Shown here: positions 33,596-44,979 of the stretch, in pieces
How positions within the stretch are numbered: the stretch's first letter is position 1
Layout: each line of letters begins with the position of its first letter
Assembly (NCBI GenBank): GCA_944548615.1
Contig: OX155961.1
Coordinates: forward strand, 27,376,414-27,440,413
Length of the DNA: 64,000 nt
Source of the DNA: Micropterix aruncella
Lineage: Eukaryota; Arthropoda; Insecta; Lepidoptera; Micropterigidae
Direction: 5' to 3'
Translations under genes and position numbers: made by a program
Notes under the pieces: model-generated
What the model saw: only the letters and a program-made list of their open reading frames with translations
What the model was told of the DNA's origin: nothing
The model's database searches: none

Positions 33596-34785
33596 GAAGA
33601 TGTTTCTGTACGGCTACTTTATTTGAGATGAAATAAATCTTCATAAAGGAATACCAGTATAATTAATAGCTCCACCCAACTGCATTCATTCTGGGAATGC
33701 TGAACATCAATAGCATAGATCTCAGAAGGAAAGTATTACTATTGATTATATAGGGTATTATATTGCTTAATATCATAGTACGGTTTGGCAATACTTCTCC
33801 GTCGACGGAATGCAGGTGGCGTTAATAGCTTATTCCGATGAAACTAATTACAATATATTTAACCCTTTATAATATTAATGATAGTAAACGTTTTTTTTTA
33901 TAAAAGACTGATAGTTTTTAAAACCCCATTGTTTAACCAAATAATGGATTAATCGATTATTAGTGCCACCTATCGAATTTTTTAAAGCCTGATTACTTGA
34001 CAGGAATAATACGAAGATATTAAAATGCCATTAGTCTATTAGTCTATTTGAACTTTAAAGAGCGTAATTTTTAATCATGGAGACCTGTATATCAAATTAT
34101 AGATTGACATATTCATGGCCTACTATCGCGTAATAATCCTAATCTTAACCAAAATACTGCAGGATTATTTACCATAATCTTTCAAGAGCCAAAAATTGGG
34201 TCATTATGACAGAAGGTGAGATTGACAGAGGAGGTAGATACTTACAATGTTATAGTAAAACCTCCTAGGTAATAGTAAAATTAGCTTAATTCAATCTATA
34301 ACTACTTAGAATAGCGATTTAGTATATAACTTAGTATAACGACTTAGTTGCAAACTATAATAACATTGCCTTTACGCTAATTATTATAATGAAAGCAAAA
34401 TCTTGAAGCAACTTACGGAACAATTGCTCCTAATATGAAATGTCAACAGGAGTCATGCACAGGGAACAAAATGCAGTCAGTGCGTCATTACAAATCCTAC
34501 TTAGTTAGGAGAATCTTTCGATAACAGTTAAATAATGGACTTTTAGATTAATTGCATTAAAGCTAACGAAAAAAATCTCAATATATCCAATTACTGCATA
34601 TCAATCAAATTCGGAAAACAGAATTTGAGAAAATGTCATTGGTGGTTGTTGCAATACAAGGAAAGCGTTTTAGTTTTTTTTGTTGCAATGTTTAATTCTT
34701 TGTGTGATATCTTAATCATATCACAATTATAAATGTAATTAATTGTATTTCAAATGAATGAATGTCAACACAACTATGTATTAGT
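33596..34785. other. No recognised gene; family V fragment at 33740-33860
   Basis: AT-rich. TTATATTGCTTAATATCATAGTACGG at 33754-33779 corresponds to the unoccupied version of the site hit by the piggyBac MITE at 62.4 kb. Confidence 0.45.
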
Positions 34786-34786
34786 T

Positions 34787-35010
34787 TTTAACCGTTCAGG
34801 AAGCGGCATAATTTTATGGCAGACCTCGACAATTTATTGGAATTTCTTGCAATATCGCCGCGCTCGACAAAAAGTACTATAACTATGGAACTACTATAGA
34901 AATCATAAAAAGAATAACTGCGCAATGATTGCATTGAAATTTCGTAAATAATATATTAAAATCTCATTTTGTAAAACAATTACGTAAGTATGAATAAATA
35001 TGAGAAAGTC
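34787..35010 (+). repeat. piggyBac-MITE-related fragment
   Basis: Begins TTAACCGTTCAGGAAGC. It shares AGTACTATAACTA-G-AA, AATGATTGCATTGAAATTTCG and ATTTTGTAAAACAATTA with the 306-bp piggyBac MITEs. The opposite TTAA end was not found, so this is a diverged relative or a partial copy. Confidence 0.55.
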
Positions 35011-36360
35011 GAAAAAGTGAAAAAAACTCGGCATTTCTAACTTGTACTTGTCTTACGGAATAATACGGAAGCCTATTTAGAAATTGTAAATACTATCGTG
35101 ATTGTTATTAGATTCTCTATTAAAAGTAATATTTTGTTTAGCTTATTTAGATACAAAAATATTTATATATTAGCTCATAAGCCAATAAAAATTTTGATGA
35201 TTTCTCGAAAAAAAATCTCGGAAAAAATAACCTCATTAATTTACAAATGCGCTGAAAACTTCATACCTATATTTCAGCGTAAAACAAAATAATATGTATT
35301 TTGTCAACGAATTGGGCAGACATTTTGCATTTTACAGTTACTTATCGCAAAAAACTCAATAATTAGAAATGACGTCATATCGATAAACCGCACCCAATTA
35401 TTCAACTCAAAAAAACAGGTAAAATTAGAATAAAATGTACATAAAATCACTGAATTCGGTTGATAAAATGTTTTAGAATCAAATTTACTTACATTTCTAT
35501 TCGTATTCCAACTGAAAACACTAAAAAAATCGTTCAGGTGTTGACAATGACGACCGAACAGCGATGTTTGACAATGGAATTTCACCAGAAATATCCGTTC
35601 AATGACGCGCGAAATTATTTTAGCGGCTGTCTAGTATCTATGGTAATAATGAGATATCTGGTATGGATTTTAGAATGCGTTCGAATTAGAAAATAATATT
35701 ACTGTGCGCTCCGGGAGCATGCCTCCAATATTGGTCGTTACGTAGTCAACGGTGTTCCGATGTGCAACCAAATTTGGTCATTACGTAGCCGAAGGGTAAT
35801 ACATATTTTTTGATTTGATTTGAAACTGACACTATTCAACTGATATAGTTGCGGAAAGATTCTCCACAAGATGCGATATTATAAATGTCAAAGTTTTGTC
35901 GCAATTGTGATAGCATTCAAAGTTATGCACATTTTTATATTATATTTAAAAGTTAGCGATATTCAAACATTAAATCGTTCTTTTTCATCATTCTCAATGT
36001 GTTCACGATGATCAAAAATTTATTCTCGATTAATTTATAGTAAGTTAGCGTTTGTAATTGCTCTCCCTCTGCCAACTTAAACGAAGCATGGATGCCGCAG
36101 GGATCTTTGGTTCACGACTAAAGAGGCAATCGTTGGCAAGTCGCGTTTAAACATTTATTAAGAATTAAGTAATCTTGTTTGATCGTCGTCCCCGCTGCTG
36201 GGGTGCGACTCTTGCCTTTGTGGATCCGCTAGGTGTCTCCCTACGGCTATGGCGCGCAATTTGTTCTGACATCTCTTTACACAATTGTATAAAGATCTAC
36301 GTACACTAAGGATTCTCTTTCTTCCTATTTTTCCTTTTCTTCGGGATCATGCCCGTCATC
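35011..36360. other. No recognised gene
   Basis: AT-rich with scattered short open frames (35098-35292, 35460-35696 plus; 35304-35585 minus). A mildly GC-rich patch (about 36080-36260) is unassigned. Confidence 0.4.
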
Positions 36361-36960
36361 GGATTTATTTATTTATTTAATTAATTTTATAGTAAATACA
36401 TGTAGAATATTTGCAGAAGCTATTTACACAAAGCTAATTTACTATCCTATGAAAAGTTAACAGTGCTTGAAATAACATGAGTACCTTAAATGCGTTGCGT
36501 TAGGTTAAAGCAAATATGTAAGGAGAATAATTGGAAAATTTTATTTAAAATACATAGTATGGTATACTATAATAAACTCATATAATAGAGGATGGTAGCA
36601 GTTAGTTCAATCTGAAGTAGTAGGAGAGAGGATATTCGAATTATTTACTATTTATTTCAATTATTAAACTTCTATTTTGATTTTTTATATTTATATTTTG
36701 ATAATATAATGCTTAAATTATTCTCTACCTCTATATGTTAAGTAAAGTGTAATAATGATACTTAATACCTAACACAATTATTTTAGCCGTCAATCAGACA
36801 CGAAGAAAATATATGTTAAAGTACCTAATTATTTTTATATCTGATCTAACCATTAAATTGTAACTAAATCATTATTTTTTTGTTTTAGAAATGAACATTT
36901 TTAATATACATAATATTAATGTATAATTTACATAATATTATTGAATATATTATAATATAA
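36361..36960. other. AT-rich DNA, possible LINE tail at its left edge
   Basis: (ATTT)n at about 36364-36380 resembles the reverse of an (AAAT)n LINE tail. The remainder is AT-rich without coding. Confidence 0.35.
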
Positions 36961-36964
36961 GGAT

Positions 36965-37200
36965 ATGGTACACTGCACTATTGGCTCATGGACGCCCGCT
37001 GAGATTAAAAAGTAACCTGTTACTCTCTATCCCTAATCACAGCAATGACTTCTTCTCATTCACTTTCACCGTGCATGGAGCCAGTCTTTGGAATGCTTTT
37101 CCGAAAAATGTCAGAAACGCGACTAAGAGAACATTTGAAATCTTCTACATACATTTCATTTCCCATCCCATTCTCCTCCTTTTTAAACATTAGCGTCCTT
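36965..37200 (+). pseudogene. LINE ORF2 C-terminal fragment
   Basis: The frame at 36981-37193 reads FSFTFTVHGASLWNAFPKNV then KRTFEIFYIHF. The 'A-LWN-LP--V-----F--F' block is the C-terminal landmark of Jockey-like LINEs. Only this block survives. Confidence 0.65.
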
Positions 37201-37551
37201 ATAGGTGTTAGATTATTTTGGTGTGGCACATTCTGTGCCCACAAAGAGTTAAAAATACATTTCTTTTTTGCTCTTTTTTTTGTATTTGTTTCCTTATAAT
37301 TTTCCTTTTTTTTTCAAAATTTGAAGTACCTACTAGACTGTTAAATAGATGTTTTACAAGGGTTCGAGCGCGCTGGGCGCTGCGTCATCTAGCGGAAAAT
37401 ATATTATTGCTAATAAACGATATTGGCGATATTTCACCTATCGATAAATATCGCATCATGCTCAACGTTTTTTATACTAATTTAAAATACATAAAATTTT
37501 CAAATTTTTAAAAAAGATTTTTTTTTCCATCAATTATTTAACAAAAGTTGC
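37201..37551. other. No recognised feature
   Basis: AT-rich with a small GC-rich spot at 37362-37395. The open frames here are unsupported. Confidence 0.35.
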
Positions 37552-37555
37552 TTAA

Positions 37556-37861
37556 CCCGTTGAGTATGATACGACCAAATCTGGTTCTGAAACAATTATC
37601 CGTTGAGTATGATACGACCAGATCTGGTTCCGCGTTTTTTTCACTTCTTTGACGTTCTCATATTTATTCATAATTATCTAATTGTTTTACAAAATGATAT
37701 TTCAATATTCTATATTCGAAATTTCAATGCAATCATTGTGCAGTTGTTCTTTTTATGATTGGTGTAGTAGTTTCGTAGTTATAGTACTTTAAGGTCGATG
37801 TCGCCGAAAATCCTGCAAAAGAGACAGATGCATCCATGAAAATACCCATTTACTCCAAGGG
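37556..37861 (+). mobile_element. piggyBac-type MITE, 306 bp, copy 1
   Basis: Flanked by TTAA (37552-37555, 37862-37865), with ends CCCGTTGAGTATG and TTACTCCAAGGG. A 43-bp-spaced direct repeat of GTTGAGTATGATACGACCA occurs at 37559 and 37602, a likely transposase-binding subterminal repeat. The reverse-oriented copy at 62399-62704 has the same length and, by eye, differs only at the terminal G/C. Confidence 0.9.
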
Positions 37862-37865
37862 TTAA

Positions 37866-38590
37866 GTGTTAGTACTGATACACCCCCTACAAGGTTGCCG
37901 GTTAATTAAAACTCTTTCTATATATCCCATTGCCTTAAAGGGTTAAGAAGATTCAAAACGATAGGATTATAAGTTTTAATGCTTTCTTTCAAAAAATAAT
38001 AATTAATAAGAAATATTAATATAGATCAAAATAGATAAAGACAGTCTCAAAGAAATAATAAAAATGTCTGTTTTAAAATGCACTGCATTGAACTGTCTGC
38101 TGCCCGCGGGTTACAATACTTGCTCATCTACAATCCGACCTCAAACGTTCTCAAACGCTACCCGGGGGCGGAATAACGTCGCTCTTATGACGCCGTTTAT
38201 TTGCTTCATGCAGTAAGTAATTACTTAGGTTTCCTCTGCTAAGTTAGAGTGCTATAATACTCGCTCAACCCTGAACTTAGTGAATCGTATGCCACGAGTA
38301 TCACAGAGCTGTTTCACAAATTGCGGTTTTGACTATCAGACGGGAAATACGTGGGGTTTTTCTAGAAATTCGAGTATTCTGATACGGATTTATTCGGTCA
38401 TTAGATGCATACAGGACACTTAAGATAAGTCAGTCAAAATAAGTTGATACGTTGATACGCTGTACTTTGATACGTTGATACCTTGATACATTGATATCTA
38501 GATAAATTAATATGTTGATATTTTATAATCCTTTACTACTAAAGGTACTTGATACTGCATAATTACAAGCCTAGAGTGAGATAGTAAAAA
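37866..38590. other. No recognised gene; (TTGATAC)-like repeat at 38440-38530
   Basis: TTGATACGTTGATAC-type phrases are repeated about eight times over 38440-38530. The rest is unassigned, with a GC-rich patch around 38100-38200. Confidence 0.45.
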
Positions 38591-39272
38591 CTATGAATCT
38601 GTACGTTTCATCCTATGCAAAATTATTAACATTAAGATTATTAGTAAAATAGATAGGATAGAAAACGAATGTACCGCGTGTAATTTGTTGCACCCGACGT
38701 TTCGGGGACGTTGCAGCCGCCGTTGTCCAGGGTAGACTGAAGAGCTGTCAATCCGTTGTTTTGCGGGTAGGCCGCATACCGCTGCCGCCACTGCGTAGGT
38801 TATAACGGTGGTGGGGGCCGGGCTCGGAGCGCGAGAATTTTTAAAAGTCGTCTTGCACACAACACTCACTGTATCCTGTTTTACCTCTTTGCGTTCGGCG
38901 TTCGGCGCCGGGAACATTTTAAGAAAAGGGTTCCACGTAGAATAGAGTTTGTAACCGTCGTCTCTATTGAAGTTTGGGGTTCTTTTTATTTCAATGGCTT
39001 CCCGGACCATGCGAGGAAAGTAGAATTGTTCCTTGGATAGCACAATGGGATTTTGAAACTGCATCCAGTGGTTACTTCCGCTATCCAATAAATGTTCGCA
39101 GATTTTTCTCGCTGAACGTTTGCGGCCTACCCGCAAAACAACGGATTGACAGCTCTTCAGTCTACCCTGGACAACGACGGTTGCAACGTCACCGAAACGT
39201 CGGGTGCTACAAATTTCACGCGGTAAATTCGTTTTCTATCCTGTTTACAATGTCAAACAACCGCGACAATCT
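38591..39272 (-). mobile_element. Penelope-like element 3' part with inverted terminal blocks
   Basis: The minus-strand coding tail is bracketed by two inverted copies of the same ~160-bp block (about 38605-38772 and 39117-39272). Each contains GCACCCGACGTTTCGG, TTGCAACCG-CGTTGTCCAGG-TAGACT and AATCCGTTGTTTTGCGGGTAG. Inverted or tandem pseudo-LTRs are typical of Penelope-like elements. The open frame 38591-39136 runs through the junction. Confidence 0.75.
38800..39136 (-). pseudogene. Penelope-like GIY-YIG-type C-terminal fragment
   Basis: Contains ARKICEHLLDSGSNHWMQFQ, then VREAIEIKRTPNFNRDDGYK and LYSTWNPFLKM. The 'REAIEI ... N-NRDDGY-LS-TW-P' block lies at the C-terminal end of the GIY-YIG endonuclease region of many Penelope-like proteins (established family knowledge). 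The RT domain is missing. A second copy is at 45868-46170. Confidence 0.7.
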
Positions 39273-39744
39273 TCGATATTATATTATAATAATAAAATAT
39301 CTGTAAAATTGAAATGTAATATCTAATATTAATTAATACAATAAAAAAAATTATAAACCTTTGTCGCCTATGCTGTAGGTAGTACTCATAGCGTTTTTAT
39401 GAAGTATACATTATACGGAAGTATACGAAATAAAATACGGATTTACTAAAGAATGATGCGCGTTTCGTGGACGGACGGAATTCGAAGTTTTAAGTGATGA
39501 ATCGAATAAGGAAAAATATAGTATTACTCAGTACTATCAAAAAAAGGGAAACTCCAATTCATCTTATGCTCACAAAGAGTTTACTATATATTTCTTTCTA
39601 TCCTCTTTTTCTACAAGCTTTTATATACCTTGCAATGTATGTTTCTTTGTTTGTTTATCTACCTTGTATGTATGTTTGTTTAGGTCAAATCTTGCAAGCT
39701 GAATTATAACCACTTTCTCTTATCCTAATAATTTAAATTGTTAC
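39273..39744. other. No recognised gene
   Basis: AT-rich. The 71-codon frame at 39494-39709 has no motif. Confidence 0.4.
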
Positions 39745-40083
39745 AGGTCGGTTCTGTTCCGATGACAATGCATTTTTTATGGTGAGCATGACCTAATTCT
39801 ACACCCAGGATCGGCTCCCGACGAGGATACTCATCCATGGTCAAAAGCACAGACACACAATTTTGTATACGCATTCAATTATGATAGCCCGTTCTAAATT
39901 TGACCATGACATAGCATCTGCAATCAGGTTTGGCTTCCGATAAAGGGACTCCTCAATGGTTACCAGCACAGAAACGAAATTTTGTATACGCATTCAATCA
40001 TTATAGCCCGTTCTAAGTTTCACCGTGACAGGGCTGAATGGACCCGTTAACTGTTAACATCACAGAAACGAATTGTTGTATAT

Positions 40084-40490
40084 GTATTACATTACATTAC
40101 ATTACATTTTCGTCCAATTGACGGCTAAAGACCGCTCTTGGACGTGTCAAAATAATTGGGTTATGTAGTAAGTTTCGTTACTACTCTTTACTGAACATAC
40201 ATAGTTAGTCAAGAATTAACTACTAGATTGTCAAACTATAAATATAAATAATCAAAATAGAAGTTTAATATTTGAAGTAGTTAGGGATTCGAAAAGATAC
40301 GTAGTAAAATTATTTATCGTAATATTCAAATTGTCAGTAAAATGTTAAATAATTAAATTAAATCTACGTAATGCATTTTAAACAAAAGTACAGATATAAG
40401 GCCATATAAAATAATCAGACAATAAGGCTCTACTTTTTTAAGTAATTTAAATGAGCACAATATTTGAAAAATCATGGCCCTTCAATTATA
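40084..40490 (-). mobile_element. LINE 3' end with (TAATG)n tail, copy C
   Basis: Four to five ATTAC repeats (40088-40108) precede the same GACCGCTCTTGGACGTGTCAAAATAA UTR as in copies A and B. It is 5'-truncated at the ATCATGGCCC junction, so only a few codons remain. It splits a Z unit between TTGTATA and TTCAATTATAATAGCCC. Confidence 0.85.
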
Positions 40491-40552
40491 ATAGCCCTTT
40501 AGAAATTTCACCGCGGCTGCTGCGCCCAGGGTTGCTTTCCAACAAGAGGACT

Positions 40553-40962
40553 TGTAACGGACCTTAAGTCCACTACATACGATCAACAAATGCATCGATT
40601 TCCAGTGAAATCCACTGACACAATTCAGCTATTATTTTGACTCGTGCAGCTATGAATCAGCACGATGAAACAATACTTTTACTCAGAATATTTCAAATTG
40701 CATCATTGCAAGGCCTATATAAACCGGCCAAAAAGCAACCAAAGCATTTATTCACTTATTCAGTCATTCGGCCCGCGAGTCACTACATCCGCGATTACAT
40801 AGCCTGTTCGGCAAGCGTTATAACTGGCAATATTCAATCGATTCAATCAATAAATATCTACTGCTTCATCAAAACCGCCTTTAAATACGGAGATAACTAG
40901 TAAGTTGACACCACCACCTCACATCGAATAATTTGGGGTCTTGTGAGGGGTGGTCCCTCACA
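40553..40962 (+). mobile_element. Solo LTR, 410 bp, 4-bp TSD
   Basis: Begins TGTAACGGACC and ends CCCTCACA (TG...CA), flanked by GACT (40549-40552 and 40963-40966). Because it interrupts a known Z unit, the boundaries are secure. It has a TATATAAA box (40716-40723), an arthropod-type TCAGT initiator (40760-40764) and AATAAA near 40850, consistent with an LTR promoter and poly(A) signal. Most like a Gypsy-type LTR. The frame at 40637-40900 is not a gene. Confidence 0.88.
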
Positions 40963-41100
40963 GACTCCTCAATGGTCAACAGCACAAACACGAAATTCTG
41001 TATATCATTCAATTATGATAGACCGTTCTAAGTTCCACTATGACATGGCTGCCGCACCCAGGGTTGGCTCGGAACAAAGCATTTTAATAAAAGCTTGTTT

Positions 41101-41284
41101 TAAAGAAAATGTCTTTTTACTACTAACTTATTATTGTATTTGTCATACTCTTTATATAGGTTAAGTTATATAGCATCTACTCGCAAATAATGTTTATAAA
41201 ATAGTACCTATAAGTTAGCTCTAAAATATTATAGCCTGCAGGCTGTAAGCTTGTTTTCTTAAAAATAACGCGTTTTATAATTAT
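41101..41284. other. Linker, no recognised feature
   Basis: AT-rich. Confidence 0.35.
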
Positions 41285-41830
41285 TATTTATTTATTTATG
41301 CAAATATTAAAAAGTAGCTAAGTTGTATGCAATAGTAATGCAAATATTAAAAAAGTTAACAATTTCAACTTAGGAATACTTTCAAAATTGAATCAAAAGC
41401 AGAAAAAAGAATACAATGCATAGTCTAGTGGCAACGTCACCTAACTAGGCCGGGACCTTTTCTAAGGTAAACATTATTTTTTTAATGTGCTTGCACAAAT
41501 ACCCTGTTTATAAGAGTGGCATATATTCCATGTATGCACAAAAATGGAATTGCAAAGCAATATAAAAATGACTAAATACTTGATTAAATTAAATAATTAA
41601 ATTAAAGTTAGAAGTGAAAAATTAAAATGACAGCAAATAAATTCAAATCAGAAAAAAAAAACCAAAAAAAAACAAAACAATTTAAAATAATAAAAATTAG
41701 AATAAGAATTTAAACAAAATAGTCCAGCATTTTACTTATAACTAAGATAAAATAGTGTTAAAACTAAAACAAATTATATCTTAATATAGGTACGTTAAAA
41801 CAAAAGAATAATAATAATAAAAATAATAAA
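41285..41830 (-). mobile_element. LINE 3' UTR and tail (same family as 25.2-25.8 kb)
   Basis: Reverse of the 25.2-25.85 kb UTR. The tail complement ATTATTTATTTATTT is at the left edge, then GCATAGTCTAGTGGCAACGTC-CCTAACTAGGCCGGGACC (41416 on) and long A-rich blocks. No coding part is recognised. Confidence 0.75.
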
Positions 41831-41914
41831 TAAAATAATAATAATAAAATAATAATACAATATATTATTTTATTATTATTACTATTATATATATATATAT
41901 ATTATTTATATATG
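41831..41914. repeat. (AAT)n / (AT)n low complexity
   Basis: Runs of AATAAT and TATATATA separating two LINE tails. Confidence 0.8.
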
Positions 41915-42085
41915 TTTATTTATTTATTAATTGTAATGTACAGAGGTTTTGCAATAAGCGTAATACTAAGCTAAGGCAATATGTAATAACATTGAATAAA
42001 ATTTAGCCCTAAAAGTAAAAAACCCACAGCAAGTTGTGTCACGCTTATAGCGAAGATGCAAGCAAAGAAACTTGTTCAAGGGCAA
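41915..42085 (-). mobile_element. LINE 3' UTR fragment (family of 27536-27899)
   Basis: AACCCACAGCAAGTTGTGTCACGC-TTATAG (42020 on) and TTGTTCAAGGGCAAACAT are the reverse of the 27.7-kb UTR. The left edge has an ATTTATTTATT tail complement. Confidence 0.7.
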
Positions 42086-42656
42086 ACATTTTAAACTTTA
42101 AAAAATATCGTTTAACATTAACATATCCATATAACCTTTTAGAAGATGGAATTAAAATAATTCAGTCTAAAGATTGCTTTAAGAAACAGAGCCATATGTG
42201 GCTAATAAATGAAGGCCGTGAAAAGAGCCACACATTATTTGACTATCTAGTAAGATTTTTATTTTTATTCATATTTTATTTTTATTTGTTTATTTTACTG
42301 AGTAGGTATCTATCTATCTATTTACTATTATTATGATTTCGATTTTTATTTATATACTCGATAATTTTATGATTATAATTTCAAATACTTCTTGATGATA
42401 TTTTAATTTATTTTTTTAACAGGTTTAATTTTTAAGTTTAGTTGTTAATTTTTTACTTTTTTTGTGTGCACAGGTAAAATACTTCCTGGTACACCTGCCT
42501 TAGTACAGGCCTAGGCCTAGTTAGGCGGTGTTGACGCAGTGACCAAGATACTGCAGTGTGCTCTATTTTTCGCTACTGGTCCAAACACATTTTTTTTGTA
42601 ATGCTGCAGTAAATTATATTTTGTGCTTTACCTTTAATAAATAAAATAAATAAATT
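42086..42656 (+). pseudogene. LINE ORF2 C-terminus, 3' UTR and tail
   Basis: The coding remnant (within 42034-42336) reads RLTLTYPYNLLEDGIKIIQS then CFKKQSHMWLINE, the LINE C-terminal 'N-LP-I---S--FK' block. A T-rich UTR follows, with GGCCTAGGCCTAGTTAGGCG and an AATAAATAAAATAAATAAA tail at about 42636-42654. Confidence 0.65.
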
Positions 42657-43261
42657 ACTACTTTAAAAAATATCCTAACACGATTACCTGAAATATAGTC
42701 AGATGTCGTAACCACCACCCGTAAGTCACCGACTACTAGGTAGATTACATTGTCATGATTTATTCAATCAATCTGACATCTAATCTGAATTTCTAACAAA
42801 CGCGCCGTCCCCTCACGAATATCAGAGTGCGTCCATCCGAGATTGTCTCAAGTCAAGTGTCAATGTCGAAATATATTTAACCCTGGGATGGGCGCGCGGA
42901 TTGTATAATCAGATACAAATCTAAAATCGTCATTGAGTCGCATTAATTAAATGAGGCGTCATTGCCTATTTGATTGGTAAATACATTTAATAATAATAAT
43001 AATAATAAACTATTTATTTGAACTTAAAAAATAGCCGATACTGAAAGTAAACTATTGTAGGTATTTATAATTATTTTTACTACAGTTTTGTATGAAATAT
43101 TTGTTGTTTATATATTTATCCATATATATGTATATAGATGTATATTTCCGGAATATACTCAATCAGACCCATGACTCGAAACTAAACACGATATATATTT
43201 ATGTTAATTTATTGACGTTTGGATATTTAGATAACTAATTACTTGATATTTGGACAGTTAA
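42657..43261. other. No recognised gene; (TAA)n at 42988-43008
   Basis: Mostly AT-rich with one trinucleotide microsatellite. Confidence 0.45.
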
Positions 43262-43440
43262 TGCCACCTATGACACTCGGGATGACATGAAAATCTAACA
43301 ATATCACACACTTCTAAATCGGTTCCAGCGTTTAGAAGCTAATTAGGGTGGTCGGTAGAATAAATAAACGGAAATCATACATAGATGAATCCTGAACATA
43401 TAACACTCCTTTTTGGTTGGGCAGTCCTGTAAAAAGGTAA
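43262..43440 (-). repeat. Family Y repeat copy
   Basis: ATGACACTCGGGATGACATGA (43268-43288) is followed by TCTAAATCGGTTCCAGCGTTTAGAAG. The reverse complement matches 49870-49965. A GGTTGGGCAGTCCTGTAAAAAGG block follows. A common interspersed repeat type in Lepidoptera; noncoding. Confidence 0.6.
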
Positions 43441-43589
43441 GCTTATCGCCATATGGTATTATCTTACAACTAACCTAATCACAGTGTAGTGGTAGGTACA
43501 TGCGCGCGTGGTGGAAATAAAAAGTATTAATCAAATAAGTATGCCTGCATCAAACACCTACTTCTATATAAAAACTGAGAATGCCCGAG

Positions 43590-43770
43590 GAGAGAAAATT
43601 GGGAGAGGAAGGAGAGAGAAAGTAATTTTTGAGGTGAGTCTTGAATGATTCTAAGGAAGGCGAGTTTCGTATATTTGCTAGGAGATCGTTCCAGAGTCTT
43701 GCACACTATGCGTATAGAATAAGAGTAAAAATCAGGAAGTCAGGAAATTCAGTATTCAGGGAATTTTAAG
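43590..43770 (-). pseudogene. LINE ORF2 3' fragment (family of 24.3-24.8 kb)
   Basis: The plus strand TCTTGAATGATTCTAAGGAAGG and GCTAGGAGATCGTTCCAGAGTCTTGCA reverse-complement to the region encoding QDWNDLPANM...ESFK at 24716-24782. Only a short piece remains. Confidence 0.65.
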
Positions 43771-44194
43771 TAATTTGTCATGGGCTGACCGAAGTGCGAG
43801 ACTATTTTTATTTCATAAGAATTAGTTAAAAGATGTTTTCAATGAAGTGTAAGAGATTCTCAATACAGGATTTCGATCGGCAACTTTTGCATATAGGAAA
43901 TGAATATTGAAAGTTATATTTAATTTCGTTTAAATTTCGTTAATTATTAATTATATACTATTAAAAAAGAAATAGGCGGCAGTGTCCATGCCATAGATTT
44001 TTCGTGGAAACAACGTCGACCAACGACGTCTTAACGATTGGGTTATCGTCAGCCGCTGAACGCCTGATGAACAAGCTACGTACTCACTCGCCTTGACCGT
44101 TTTCTCGTTTTCTTTGAAAGCTGCTGTAGATCTCCTATTTTCTTGGTACTGAAATTTTTAGGTTCCTAATCGTTTTGTGTAGCTTGAGCTTGAC
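43771..44194. other. No recognised gene
   Basis: AT-rich left part and a GC-moderate right part (43975-44130). Nothing is assigned. Confidence 0.4.
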
Positions 44195-44199
44195 AATCT

Positions 44200-44485
44200 G
44201 CTTGTGTTTTCCTAGGTCGGCTGAACTCACAGTTCAACTCCCATCCGATAACCCCCTCGAAGAGGAACATACCTGGAATGGCCGCTGTGAACTCTGCTTG
44301 CGACTGTTGCCTGCAGTCGTAGACAAGTGGTATCGGAGATTCGGATCCGCGGAAACACCTCAGGCGTAACTAGGCGGCTTGTGAACCGTGTGGCGTCGGC
44401 CAATCGCAATGCGTGACCCGGCGAATAACGGAGGGAGTCTAGAAACATACGTTTCTTATGAATCGAGGTTAATGACCTCATCTAT
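44200..44485 (+). repeat. Family X partial copy
   Basis: CTAGGTCGGCTGAACTCACAG, CCATCCGATAACCCCCTCG, GTCGGCCAATCGCAATGCG and GGGAGTCTAGAAACATACGTTTC are X blocks. It ends at the GGTTAATGACCTCA block, so only the left half of X is present. Confidence 0.65.
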
Positions 44486-44979
44486 CCTGAGAAACAGATA
44501 AGAAAAGCCAATTAACTAAAATATGCATTTTTATAATATCAAATAAAAAAAGAAGATAAATGAATCTAAAAACTGTTTATTCTCTTTTATTGACATTTAC
44601 TCACTTAATGTTATAATTTCCATATTTTAATTTCACGACGCCCCTTTAAAATGACCTAATTTACATGTTATATCTAATATATATTCTTTATATATCTGTG
44701 GTGCAATAAAAATATATGAATTTTGGGAAATCGTTATTTAATAAGGGGATAATTTTGGTTTTGAATTTAATTTTTCTTTGTATATTCTGCATCTACATAA
44801 CATGAAGTTAAGAGGTAGTATGCGTAACTCCATATGCAATATTATATTTAATTCATAAATTTGGTATTGATATTTTAATTAACAGGTCTTAATTCTGGAT
44901 CCAACATCAATCAATGTCTCGAGGAAATCTGGAGACCAGTGGAATTAGCCGTGAAGAATAACGTCCATTTGGGCACGGC
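44486..44979. other. No recognised gene
   Basis: AT-rich. Confidence 0.4.

Larger units (their letters stand above)
39745..41100 (-). repeat. Family Z tandem array with two nested insertions
   Basis: Minus-strand Z begins with the terminal block TTCCGATGACAATGCATTTTT (read on plus, about 39757) and has at least four ~115-bp units. It is interrupted by LINE copy C (40084-40490) and a solo LTR (40553-40962), and ends near 41083 in the AAGCTTGTTTT leader. The frame at 40943-41164 is repeat-derived. Confidence 0.8.
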
